From contig NZ_BCSG01000028.1 in NCBI RefSeq assembly GCF_001570745.1, positions 1 to 59,857 on the forward strand: a stretch of 59,857 nt of DNA, given 5' to 3'. Position numbers and translations under genes: made by a program. The notes below the pieces were generated by a model. That model saw only the letters and a program-made list of their open reading frames with translations. It searched no databases and was not told the DNA's origin. The stretch is from Alicyclobacillus mali NBRC 102425. Its GTDB lineage: Bacteria; Bacillota; Bacilli; Alicyclobacillales; Alicyclobacillaceae. Positions 53,166 through 59,857 of this stretch are shown here, in pieces (within the stretch, counting starts at the first letter, position 1; each line of letters begins with the position of its first letter).

Positions 53166-53935
53166 GCCCGCACCTCCTTCTCTCGCTCCCGATTCCCCTC
53201 GTTCACAACCGGATTTTTGAGCCGGCCTATCCCGTCAATTTCGATTTCAATCACGTCCCCCGGCTTCACCGGTGAGATGCCCGGCGGCGTGCCCGTGAGA
53301 ATGACGTCGCCTGGACGGAGCGTCACAAACGAACTGATAAACGAAATCACTTCGTCGATTCGAAAGATCAAGTCTCGCGTGTTCCCGCGCTGACGGACCT
53401 CGCCGTTCACGTAGGTCTGAATCTCAAGCTCGTGCGGATTGGACACGTCTGCGGCATCGATCCACCATGGGCCGAGTGGTCCAAAGGTGTCAAAGCCCTT
53501 CGCGCGGATGGGCGGGCGGAACATGTTCCCCACAAAGTCCCGCACTGTGACATCATTTGCAATGGTGTAACCGAGGACGTGCTCGAAGGCCTCCTCTGGC
53601 TGAATTCGTCTCCCTGCTCGCCCTATGACCACGGCCAGTTCGGCCTCATAGTGCATGTACTCCACGCCCCTCGGGTAGACAATGGGAGCCAGATGCCCAA
53701 TGAGCGACGCGTTCGGCTTGATGAACAGCACAGGTTCCTTGGGCTTTTCTAAACTCAACTCCGCCGCGTGGTCCGCGTAGTTCAGGGCAAGACCGTACAC
53801 GGTCTTCGGTTCAATCGGTGGCAGCCAGATCACCTGCTCCTCCGAAACCACTCGGCCCTCCTCGTCGACGAGAATCCCGTTTTCCCAAACGCCCTCATGG
53901 ATCCGCCCCCGGTCGATGTATCTCGCGTGGCGCAC
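53162..53935 (-). CDS. hpaG: FAH-family isomerase/decarboxylase of the homoprotocatechuate pathway
   Basis: The 257-residue fumarylacetoacetate-hydrolase-fold protein has NYADHAAELSLEKPKEPVLF, MHYEAELAVVIGRAGR (metal-binding Glu-x-Glu) and LTGTPPGISPVKPGD. It would decarboxylate 5-oxopent-3-ene-tricarboxylate and isomerise the product; a single FAH domain here contrasts with the fused two-domain HpaG of E. coli. The GTG at 53935 follows GGAAGGAGGGG and restores the N-terminus VRHARYIDRGRIHEGV; this start overlaps the regulator gene by 41 nt. Confidence 0.9.
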   Translation of the reverse strand: MRHARYIDRGRIHEGVWENGILVDEEGRVVSEEQVIWLPPIEPKTVYGLALNYADHAAELSLEKPKEPVLFIKPNASLIGHLAPIVYPRGVEYMHYEAELAVVIGRAGRRIQPEEAFEHVLGYTIANDVTVRDFVGNMFRPPIRAKGFDTFGPLGPWWIDAADVSNPHELEIQTYVNGEVRQRGNTRDLIFRIDEVISFISSFVTLRPGDVILTGTPPGISPVKPGDVIEIEIDGIGRLKNPVVNEGNREREKEVRA

Positions 53936-54623
53936 GATACCCCTCCTTCCGCTCTGCCACCAAACGAGTATGTTGCTCATTCCAACGCCTGAACGCTTCC
54001 AACGTGGCCAATCGGTGTTGGCGAGCAAACCGTTCCACCGCGTCTTCTCCGACGTCCACCGCCATCAGCTGAATGAGCTTATCGTGTTCCGCGATAGAAT
54101 CACTGGCACGATGCGGGATGAGATTGAAGACCGACACCCGCATGGCATCCATTCGTTCCCGGAATGCGTGGATTTCGTCCACGAGGTAGCGGTTGCTGCA
54201 GCAGCGAAGAATAATCTCGTGAAACTGTTGGTTGAGCCTGCTGTACAGCGTGAGATCAAAATCGGAACGGGCCTGGCGCATCGCTTCGTTCGTTTGTCGA
54301 AGCGCATCGAAGTCCTCATCCGTGAGATTGCGATAGGCCTGAGCGGTGGCGTAGCCTTCGAGAACTGCGAGGGCTGAGAGGATATCCTCATACATTTTCG
54401 CGTCAATGCGAGTCACCTTGGCTCCGCTGAATCGCTCGACCTCCACTAATCCTTCCGCTTCCAGGCGGCGAATGGCCTCACGAATGGGAATCGCACTCAC
54501 CCCCAACTCTTTGGCGACGCGATCGATCACGATGCGATACCCGGGCCCATAGGTTCCTTCGAGAATGCGCTGCTTCAACGTGTGATATGCCAACTGTTGT
54601 TTGCTCGGCGTGTGTTTTGTCAT
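53895..54623 (-). CDS. GntR-family (FCD) transcriptional regulator
   Basis: The 242-residue protein has an N-terminal winged helix (VAKELGVSAIPIREAIRRLE) and a C-terminal FCD ligand domain with LNQQFHEIILRCCSNRYL and ASDSIAEHDKLIQLM, whose His/Asp residues bind metal and ligand. It is first in the operon before hpaG-hpaE-hpaB-hpaD-dapA and probably responds to an aromatic acid of the pathway. ATCGTATACGAT lies 7 nt before its start codon, so autoregulation is likely. Confidence 0.93.
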   Translation of the reverse strand: MTKHTPSKQQLAYHTLKQRILEGTYGPGYRIVIDRVAKELGVSAIPIREAIRRLEAEGLVEVERFSGAKVTRIDAKMYEDILSALAVLEGYATAQAYRNLTDEDFDALRQTNEAMRQARSDFDLTLYSRLNQQFHEIILRCCSNRYLVDEIHAFRERMDAMRVSVFNLIPHRASDSIAEHDKLIQLMAVDVGEDAVERFARQHRLATLEAFRRWNEQHTRLVAERKEGYRAPREIHRPGADP

Positions 54624-54629
54624 GACGTT

Positions 54630-54641
54630 ATCGTATACGAT
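54630..54641. promoter_or_regulatory. Candidate FCD-regulator operator, site 1
   Basis: ATCGTATACGAT is a perfect 12-bp palindrome, preceded by AGGAA on the minus strand, directly upstream of the regulator's start. It has the form of FCD-type GntR operators (TnGTnnnACnA variants). Confidence 0.65.
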
Positions 54642-54683
54642 TTCCTATGCGCGCGAAAGCGTCATTTTTCGTTCGGGAACGGT

Positions 54684-56114
54684 CTAAGGCGAAATCTCTT
54701 CCAGAATCTTGCCCCGAGACGCAATTCCTCCAAGGGCGATGAACGCCGCGACCAGAAGGAAGCCCGACATGGCCACAAAACCCGCAGTCACACCCAGAGA
54801 GGGGATGAACGGCGCGATGGCCCACAGGCCCACTCCAGCGCCGATGTGCCCCGCTCCATCCACCAGGGCGAAACCGCTGGTCCTCGCGCGAGATGGGAAG
54901 TTTTCAGCCGTCCACGCGTAGAACACCGGCACCCACACATTTTGGCCGAAGAAGAGCAGAATTGCACCGAGATAGGACAACCAAAGATGGTGCCCTGCGA
55001 GACCCACCACGAGTCCTCCCAGGATGGTCAGGACCGCCGAGACTACCAGATAGGTCTTGCGTTCCATGACTTCCCCCGCGAGATACGCCACGACGCCGGC
55101 CAGCAGCATACCGAAGACGCCGACGGCTACGATGAGCCCCGCCTCACTCGGCGCATAGCCTGCGCCCACGAGCAACGTGGTCATCCCTGCGGAAAATCCG
55201 TATACAGTCACATAGCTAAAGAGCCATACGAAAAACAGGAGAAAGACTCGCTTGCGATACACCGGACTGCCAAACAGTTCACCATACGGCGCGCGCCGGT
55301 CGGAGACGAGCGAGAACGATGCAGCAGTTCCATCGGGTTGAAACGCACCTAAGCCCAGGCGCTCCTCCATAGCAGCTACGACAGCGGCGGCTTCTTCGAC
55401 TCGCCCCTTCGCGGCCAGCCAACGAGGAGACTCCGGGAGCTCCAACCGCAGCAGGATTGCGATGAGCGCGAGCACCGCCCCAATGTAGTACATCAACCGC
55501 CAGCCCCAATGGAACGACGGAGTTGCAAGTGCAAACGGGAGTCCCTCCGGGAACGGCGCACTAGGCGTCGTCAGCCACAAGCCGAGCCAGATACCGATAA
55601 GGGCTCCGACACCTGAGAAAATGAACAACCCTGAGGTGTACTTCGCCCTCCGCGTTCTCGGCGCGACCTCGCTCATGTAAGTGTTCACCACGGCCAGATC
55701 CGCGGCCACGCCCACGCCCGTGATCCCTCGAGCCAGAATAAACCACCAGTCATGCATCGCAAGAGCCGTCAACAATGAACCTATTCCCGTGATGAACATG
55801 GTGGTCATCAGCATGCGCCTTCGCCCCACGCGATCCGCGAGCGGACTCAACACAAGCGTGCCAACCACATATCCGAGCAAATTGGCGAAGACGGGCAACC
55901 CAATGTATCGACTGGCGTCCGCCGGTGTCGCACCCGGAATGATGGATGTGGCTGTCTGGACAAAAGATACGTTGACATCAAAAATGTCGTAGAACGTGCA
56001 GAGATACCCAAGACCGATGACAAGGAACAATCGCCGCGGAAGGGCCCATTTGGTCAACCGCTCCATCCGCGCCAAGATGCCCGCCGCGCTCGAAACAGGC
56101 ACACCCGTGCCCAT
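54684..56114 (-). CDS. MFS transporter, probably for 4-hydroxyphenylacetate or related acid
   Basis: The 476-residue protein has 12 predicted helices. The family motif VLSPLADRVGRRRMLMTTMF lies between helices 2 and 3, and the cytosolic loop after helix 6 is long (RLELPESPRWLAAKGRVEEA), as in sugar-porter/aromatic-acid:H+ symporter subgroups. It sits between hpaC and the regulator, so uptake of the pathway substrate is likely. The ATG at 56114 follows GGGGAGGGGAG. The regulator gene begins 60 nt after the stop and has its own operator. Confidence 0.88.
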   Translation of the reverse strand: MGTGVPVSSAAGILARMERLTKWALPRRLFLVIGLGYLCTFYDIFDVNVSFVQTATSIIPGATPADASRYIGLPVFANLLGYVVGTLVLSPLADRVGRRRMLMTTMFITGIGSLLTALAMHDWWFILARGITGVGVAADLAVVNTYMSEVAPRTRRAKYTSGLFIFSGVGALIGIWLGLWLTTPSAPFPEGLPFALATPSFHWGWRLMYYIGAVLALIAILLRLELPESPRWLAAKGRVEEAAAVVAAMEERLGLGAFQPDGTAASFSLVSDRRAPYGELFGSPVYRKRVFLLFFVWLFSYVTVYGFSAGMTTLLVGAGYAPSEAGLIVAVGVFGMLLAGVVAYLAGEVMERKTYLVVSAVLTILGGLVVGLAGHHLWLSYLGAILLFFGQNVWVPVFYAWTAENFPSRARTSGFALVDGAGHIGAGVGLWAIAPFIPSLGVTAGFVAMSGFLLVAAFIALGGIASRGKILEEISP

Positions 56115-56174
56115 GGTGTCTCCCCTCCCCCGAACGTCCAAAGAGCGCGATGTCCGCGAGCTATTGAATCTGAT

Positions 56175-56186
56175 TTCCTATATGAT
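56175..56186. promoter_or_regulatory. Candidate FCD-regulator operator, site 2 (partial match)
   Basis: On the minus strand ATCATATAGGAA matches 10 of 12 positions of site 3. It overlaps the hpaC stop codon and lies 60 bp before the MFS start. It may be fortuitous. Confidence 0.35.
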
Positions 56187-56684
56187 TCTGCCCAGACAGG
56201 TGCGCACCGATGGATCCCCGACCAGGGACGTATAGGTTCCTCGCCAGAAAACAAGCGGAATTCCCTCGTCCTGTTGATAGAGGTCCTTCACAAGACCGAG
56301 CACGATGACATGATCCCCCGCTGGAAATTGACCGTATACCTCACACAGCAGCGCAGCGAGACAGTCATCGAGACGAACAGATTCGCCGAAAGGCATAAAC
56401 GTGCCCCGCCAATCTCCGCTCGATCCGGCAAAGTGGCGCGATACCTCCTCTTGATGGCGACCGAGGACATTCACTGTAAACGCTTTCGAAGAGGACAAAA
56501 GTTGTGCCATTTTGCTGCGCAGATCGACACAGACCAGAATCAGAGGAGGGTCGAGCGAAACCGATGTGAACGAATTGGCCGTCATGCCATGCACCTGACC
56601 GTTGATGGATGTCGTGATGACGGTCACGCCTGTCGTGAACATTCCGCATGTGCGCCGGAACGCTTTCGCGTCCACCTCGGGCAT
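56178..56684 (-). CDS. hpaC: Flavin reductase component HpaC
   Basis: The 168-residue protein has the flavin_reduct domain: FRRTCGMFTTGVTVITTSIN, HGMTANSFTSVSLDPPLIL and FTVNVLGRHQEEVSRHFAG. It reduces free FAD or FMN with NAD(P)H for HpaB. The ATG before PEVDAKAF follows AAAGGGGGGAC. It is transcribed from its own promoter, 63 nt upstream of the MFS gene, so reductase and transporter can be expressed together and apart from hpaB. Confidence 0.92.
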   Translation of the reverse strand: MPEVDAKAFRRTCGMFTTGVTVITTSINGQVHGMTANSFTSVSLDPPLILVCVDLRSKMAQLLSSSKAFTVNVLGRHQEEVSRHFAGSSGDWRGTFMPFGESVRLDDCLAALLCEVYGQFPAGDHVIVLGLVKDLYQQDEGIPLVFWRGTYTSLVGDPSVRTCLGRII

Positions 56685-56747
56685 GAGGCGTCCCCCCTTT
56701 CCCTTTCGTCTTCCCACAAGCCTGTGTGGGCAATGTGGGTTGTATAG

Positions 56748-56759
56748 ATCATATATGAT
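56748..56759. promoter_or_regulatory. Candidate FCD-regulator operator, site 3
   Basis: ATCATATATGAT is a perfect 12-bp palindrome overlapping the -10 of the hpaC promoter. It differs from site 1 only at the positions C/A and G/T that keep the symmetry. Confidence 0.65.
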
Positions 56760-56776
56760 TTCATACACCCGGTCAA
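56748..56776 (-). promoter_or_regulatory. Promoter of hpaC
   Basis: On the minus strand TTGACC (56776-56771) and TATGAT (56753-56748) are separated by exactly 17 bp. The -10 lies inside the palindrome of site 3, a layout that fits repression. Confidence 0.8.
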
Positions 56777-56807
56777 TGCCAAATTCGCGGTTTACCTCGA
56801 AGATTTT

Positions 56808-56861
56808 CGGTGTGCGAAAAGGCGTTGAAGCAGGGACGACCTGCTTCCTCTTCGCACACCG
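56808..56861 (-). terminator. Nested hairpin after the GH3 gene
   Basis: CGGTGTGCGAA (56808-56818) pairs with TTCGCACACCG (56851-56861). Inside, GAAGCAGG (56827-56834) pairs with CCTGCTTC (56840-56847). On the minus strand the inner stem is followed by AACGCCTTTT, so it may terminate the GH3 transcript before the hpaC promoter. Confidence 0.65.
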
Positions 56862-56897
56862 GCGCCGTTCTATCAAGTCACACGAGTGGACCACCAC

Positions 56898-59171
56898 TCA
56901 CCCCTGCCCGTTCTCCGCTTGCCACCTTTCCTGCGCAGCCCGCAGCTTCGCAAGCACTCGCTCGATCTCGTCCCGCGGCACCCCAAACAGCGTCGTGGTA
57001 CGGCCGATGGGCGTGAACCGCATGAACGCTTCGAACATGGGATTGGCGTCTATCTCGCTGCCAAGCGACGATGCGGCGAGCTTCTCTTTCAACTGTTCGC
57101 GGAGGACCGGGCCTGTGGCCGGATCGTCCAAAAGGTCGCCGAGCGTCGCATTGGCGTGCACCGGCACCGGCCTGCGCGGGGCGGTGGATGTCACCTCCAC
57201 GGAGGCGGTGAGACGCAAATCGCGCGAGGACGATCCGACGCGGATCTCGTACCAGCCGCTCTCCACGGTGAGATCACCGGCATTGACGTCGTAATAGGCA
57301 AACGCGCGCTTGCCCAGTTGAAACTCGACCGTACGCGTCTCGCCGGGAGCCAGCGCCACCTTGGCAAATGCACGCAGCTCGCGCCGCGGCCGTATCACTC
57401 GCGAGGCCCTCGGCTCGACATAGACCTGGACCACCTCTTTGCCCGCGCGCTGCCCAGTGTTGCGAACGTCCACCTGCACCGTGAGCACTTCGTCATCCCG
57501 CACCTGCTGGCGAGACACGCGGATAGCCTCGTACTCGAACGTGGTGTACGACAGCCCGTGGCCGAAGGGAAACAGCACGTCCATCTCCTTGGTGTCGTAG
57601 TGGCGATAGCCGATAAAGACGCCTTCTCGGTATTCGGATCTGTCGCCTTCGCCAGGAAAGAATGGATGCGACGGATTGTGCTCGAGGCGAAGTGGAAACG
57701 TCTCGCCCAGCTTGCCGGAGGGGTTCACGGCGCCTGACAGTACGTCCGCGATGGCGCCGCCGAAGGCCTGCCCCGCGAGATACGCCTCGATCACGGCCGG
57801 CACGCAGTGGATCCACGGCATCTCGATGGGTGCGCCGTTCGACAGCACGACGACGGTGTGAGGCTGAGCCGAGGCCACCGCTTCGATGAGCGCCACGTGC
57901 GCGTCCGGCATGCGCATGTGGGGGCGATCATACCCTTCAGACTCCCAGCTCTCCGGCAACCCTGCAAAAATGACGGCGATGTCCGCCTGCTCCGCAGCGC
58001 GCACTGCCTCGTCGATGAGATCCGGGCGAAGCGCGTCGTCGTCGAGCGCGTACCCCGGCGCGTATAGGACAAGCTGATCCCCAAACGCGCGGCGCAGTTC
58101 CGCGAGCGGCTCGTCGAGGCGCGCGGGGTTGACGTGCGAGCTTCCCCCTCCCTGGTAGCGCGGCGACACGGCGAACGCGCCAATCACCGCCACCCGCCGT
58201 CCTGGCGCGATGGGCAACACGGCCTCGTCGTTCTTCAGAAGCACCATCGACTCCGCCGCGGCCTGGCGGGCCAGGCGGTGATGCGTGTCGAGATCGGCGG
58301 GTTGACCCTGCGACTGGTAGGCCCGGTCGACGAGCGCGAGCAGACGCTCCACGGCCGCATCGAGCACGGCTTCGTCCAGGCGGCCGTCTCTCACAGCCTG
58401 CACGATCTCGGCGTCCTGCGCGTACGGCCCGCCGGGCATTTCGAGATCCAGCCCCGCAGCAAGCCCTTGGACGCGATGGTTCACTGCCCCCCAGTCCGAC
58501 ACCACGACGCCATCAAATCCCCATTCCCGGCGCAGCACCTGCGTCAAAAGCCACGGGTGCTCCGAGCAGTAGGTGCCGTTTAAGCGGTTGTAGGCGCACA
58601 TGACCGTCCACGGGCGTCCGCCCTTGACCGCGCCTTCGAAGCTCGCGAGGTAAATCTCGCGAAGGGTGCGTTCGTCCACCTCGGCGCTCGTCGTCATGCG
58701 CCGATACTCCTGGTTGTTGGCTGCAAAGTGCTTGAGCGACGCGCCCACGCCGCGCGATTGGACGCCGCGGATGTGCGCCGCAGCCATTTCGCCCGAGAGA
58801 AGCGGATCCTCTGAGAAGTACTCGAAGTTGCGCCCGCACAAGGGCGATCGCTTGATGTTGGCGCCTGGCCCGAGCAACACGTGAACGCCGAGCGCGCGGC
58901 ACTCGTCGCCGAGCGCCTGGCCGACTCGCTCCACGAGCGCGGGATCCCAGGAGCTCGCGAGTGCGGCGGCGGTCGGGAAGCACGTGGCGGGCTCCGAATC
59001 GGTGAACGATCCGTCTGACCGCTGCAGCCGAACGCCGTGCGGGCCGTCCGTCATGCAGAGAGACGGGATACCGAGGCGCTCGATGGGCTTCGTTTGCCAG
59101 AAGTTGAGACCGGAACAGAGGGATGCTTTTTCTTCGAGGGTGAGATGTGGGACGAACTTCACGTACGTCAT
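56898..59171 (-). CDS. Glycoside hydrolase family 3 (beta-glucosidase type)
   Basis: The 757-residue protein shows SLCMTDGPHGVRL, GVGASLKHFAANNQE (His/Lys substrate contacts) and the nucleophile Asp in GFDGVVVSDWGAVNHR. The second domain has AVIGAFAVSPRYQGGGSSHV. A C-terminal fibronectin-III-like domain (EVLTVQVDVRNTGQRAGKEV) completes the beta-glucosidase layout. No signal peptide is seen, so it acts in the cytosol on imported oligosaccharides or glycosides. The ATG overlaps the upstream esterase stop by 4 nt (ATGA), with GGAGGAACAG before it. Confidence 0.93.
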   Translation of the reverse strand: MTYVKFVPHLTLEEKASLCSGLNFWQTKPIERLGIPSLCMTDGPHGVRLQRSDGSFTDSEPATCFPTAAALASSWDPALVERVGQALGDECRALGVHVLLGPGANIKRSPLCGRNFEYFSEDPLLSGEMAAAHIRGVQSRGVGASLKHFAANNQEYRRMTTSAEVDERTLREIYLASFEGAVKGGRPWTVMCAYNRLNGTYCSEHPWLLTQVLRREWGFDGVVVSDWGAVNHRVQGLAAGLDLEMPGGPYAQDAEIVQAVRDGRLDEAVLDAAVERLLALVDRAYQSQGQPADLDTHHRLARQAAAESMVLLKNDEAVLPIAPGRRVAVIGAFAVSPRYQGGGSSHVNPARLDEPLAELRRAFGDQLVLYAPGYALDDDALRPDLIDEAVRAAEQADIAVIFAGLPESWESEGYDRPHMRMPDAHVALIEAVASAQPHTVVVLSNGAPIEMPWIHCVPAVIEAYLAGQAFGGAIADVLSGAVNPSGKLGETFPLRLEHNPSHPFFPGEGDRSEYREGVFIGYRHYDTKEMDVLFPFGHGLSYTTFEYEAIRVSRQQVRDDEVLTVQVDVRNTGQRAGKEVVQVYVEPRASRVIRPRRELRAFAKVALAPGETRTVEFQLGKRAFAYYDVNAGDLTVESGWYEIRVGSSSRDLRLTASVEVTSTAPRRPVPVHANATLGDLLDDPATGPVLREQLKEKLAASSLGSEIDANPMFEAFMRFTPIGRTTTLFGVPRDEIERVLAKLRAAQERWQAENGQG

Positions 59172-59857
59172 GCTGTTCCTCCATTGTCGGTGTTCTCATC
59201 TAAAAGTCCGGCGACGCTCGCCAGATCACGCTCAAATTCATATGCCAAATCGTCGTAACGAATGGGCGGTTGCAGTCGGATGGCACCAGACACGTTGTGA
59301 CTCGCCGGCGGATATGGTACCGAGTGATAGGTCACAAAGTGACAGATGAGTTGATGCATCCTCTCAGCTAAGTGCAAGGACAAGTCGCTTCCGAGCTGTT
59401 GTTCTACGTTTGGTGCGCTCAGCAAATTGAAGAAATAAGGGATATCGTGACAGTGGAACGACCCCCGAGCTCGGCTGGACATAGCTGCGAAGTCGTAGGT
59501 CCATGTGATGTCTCCTGCGCCCACACGGCGCCTGCCATGAGTGAAGCGGACCAGTCCCACCCGAAACATCAGGCTGGTCATCAGCTGTGACCAAGCCCGT
59601 TCTCGACCAATTCGATCGATTTCATCCACGAAGCGCTGGATCGAAACATGACGAAGACCCATCGCGGCGAACTCATCAACCAACGCTTCGCTCGACGGCG
59701 TGTCATTCTGGGCCGCGAACGAGAACTCATTGCGAGTCGTCCCTATCAACACAGGGATGGTGCGAGCGTTTGTCAAAGCGTCCGGGCCAAACATTTGATA
59801 CGGAAGAATGTCGCCATCAACAACAGGACGAAAGGCAAGATTCGTTATTCTACCTTT
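59168..59857 (-). CDS. Type-B carboxylesterase, C-terminal part, cut by window edge
   Basis: Only the last ~229 codons are in the window; the frame stays open to the right edge. FRPVVDGDILPYQMFGPDAL and IPVLIGTTRNEFSF are typical of the COesterase family, and HCHDIPYFFNLL carries the catalytic His. The Ser elbow (GESAG) would lie outside. The stop overlaps the GH3 start by 4 nt, so ester and glycoside cleavage appear coupled, for example on acylated or aryl glycosides (inference). Confidence 0.85.
   Translation of the reverse strand, partial: KGRITNLAFRPVVDGDILPYQMFGPDALTNARTIPVLIGTTRNEFSFAAQNDTPSSEALVDEFAAMGLRHVSIQRFVDEIDRIGRERAWSQLMTSLMFRVGLVRFTHGRRRVGAGDITWTYDFAAMSSRARGSFHCHDIPYFFNLLSAPNVEQQLGSDLSLHLAERMHQLICHFVTYHSVPYPPASHNVSGAIRLQPPIRYDDLAYEFERDLASVAGLLDENTDNGGTA

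Overview
The window looks like a chromosomal segment of a GC-rich, spore-forming member of the Bacillota, most plausibly Alicyclobacillus or a close relative. This is inferred from gene content and gene order, not from a database search. Supporting signs are a CIRCE-controlled groES-groEL operon, a thiL-tsaE-tsaB-rimI-tsaD block facing an ABC-F ATPase, an acpS/ydcC/alr/ndoAI/ndoA block as in Bacillus subtilis, small sporulation-type proteins (YjcZ-like, DUF1659, DUF2922, DUF1450) and strong GGAGG-type ribosome binding sites with many GTG starts. I saw no rRNA, tRNA, CRISPR array, insertion sequence or prophage.

Layout. 1-1.5 kb: an AT-richer gene encoding an alpha/beta-hydrolase fold without its nucleophilic serine, joined to a SARP/OmpR-type winged helix. 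1.5-6.8 kb: a metallo-beta-lactamase-fold hydrolase, then a MoxR / DUF58 / transglutaminase operon (minus strand). 7.1-12.7 kb: a small zinc-ribbon protein, then a minus-strand operon for sulfide oxidation (sulfide:quinone oxidoreductase, DUF1641 protein, MBL-rhodanese protein) that ends with a histidine kinase and NarL-type regulator. 12.8-14.9 kb: groES-groEL. 15.0-18.6 kb: PAP2 phosphatase, 5-formyl-THF cyclo-ligase and three molybdenum-cofactor genes, all overlapping. 18.7-24.7 kb: ABC-F ATPase, a DnaA-box cluster, then the t6A-synthesis operon with thiL. 24.8-30.1 kb: DedA, DUF1450, DUF2922, DUF1659, HD-GYP phosphodiesterase, a class I amidotransferase-type hydrolase and S-adenosylhomocysteine hydrolase. 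30.2-35.3 kb: EndoA toxin/antitoxin, alanine racemase, YdcC-like lipoprotein, NAD(P)HX repair enzyme, AcpS. 35.4-39.6 kb: small membrane proteins, methionine aminopeptidase, a Toprim protein, a YjcZ-like peptide, a thioredoxin-like protein and a bifunctional GDP-mannose enzyme. 39.7-47.6 kb: a class A PBP, a D,D-carboxypeptidase, CcdC and an MMPL exporter. 47.9-56.7 kb: a 48-aa zinc-finger peptide and a 4-hydroxyphenylacetate catabolic cluster. 56.9 kb to the end: a GH3 glycosidase preceded by a type-B carboxylesterase cut by the window edge.

The 4-hydroxyphenylacetate cluster has HpaB plus flavin reductase HpaC (ring hydroxylation to homoprotocatechuate), HpaD (extradiol cleavage), HpaE (semialdehyde dehydrogenase), HpaG (FAH-family isomerase/decarboxylase), an MFS transporter, a GntR/FCD regulator and a DapA-family aldolase. 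Three similar sites (ATCGTATACGAT, ATCATATATGAT, ATCATATAGGAA) lie before the regulator, hpaC and the transporter and are candidate operators; one overlaps the -10 of a well-formed hpaC promoter. No HpaF, HpaH or HpaI homologue is present, so the DapA-like protein may supply the final aldol cleavage.

The observations I would follow first are the nucleophile-less hydrolase/DNA-binding fusion, the sulfide operon carrying its own Cys-containing sensor kinase, the DnaA-box cluster beside tsaD (a position where B. subtilis also has one), and the palindrome family in the hpa region.
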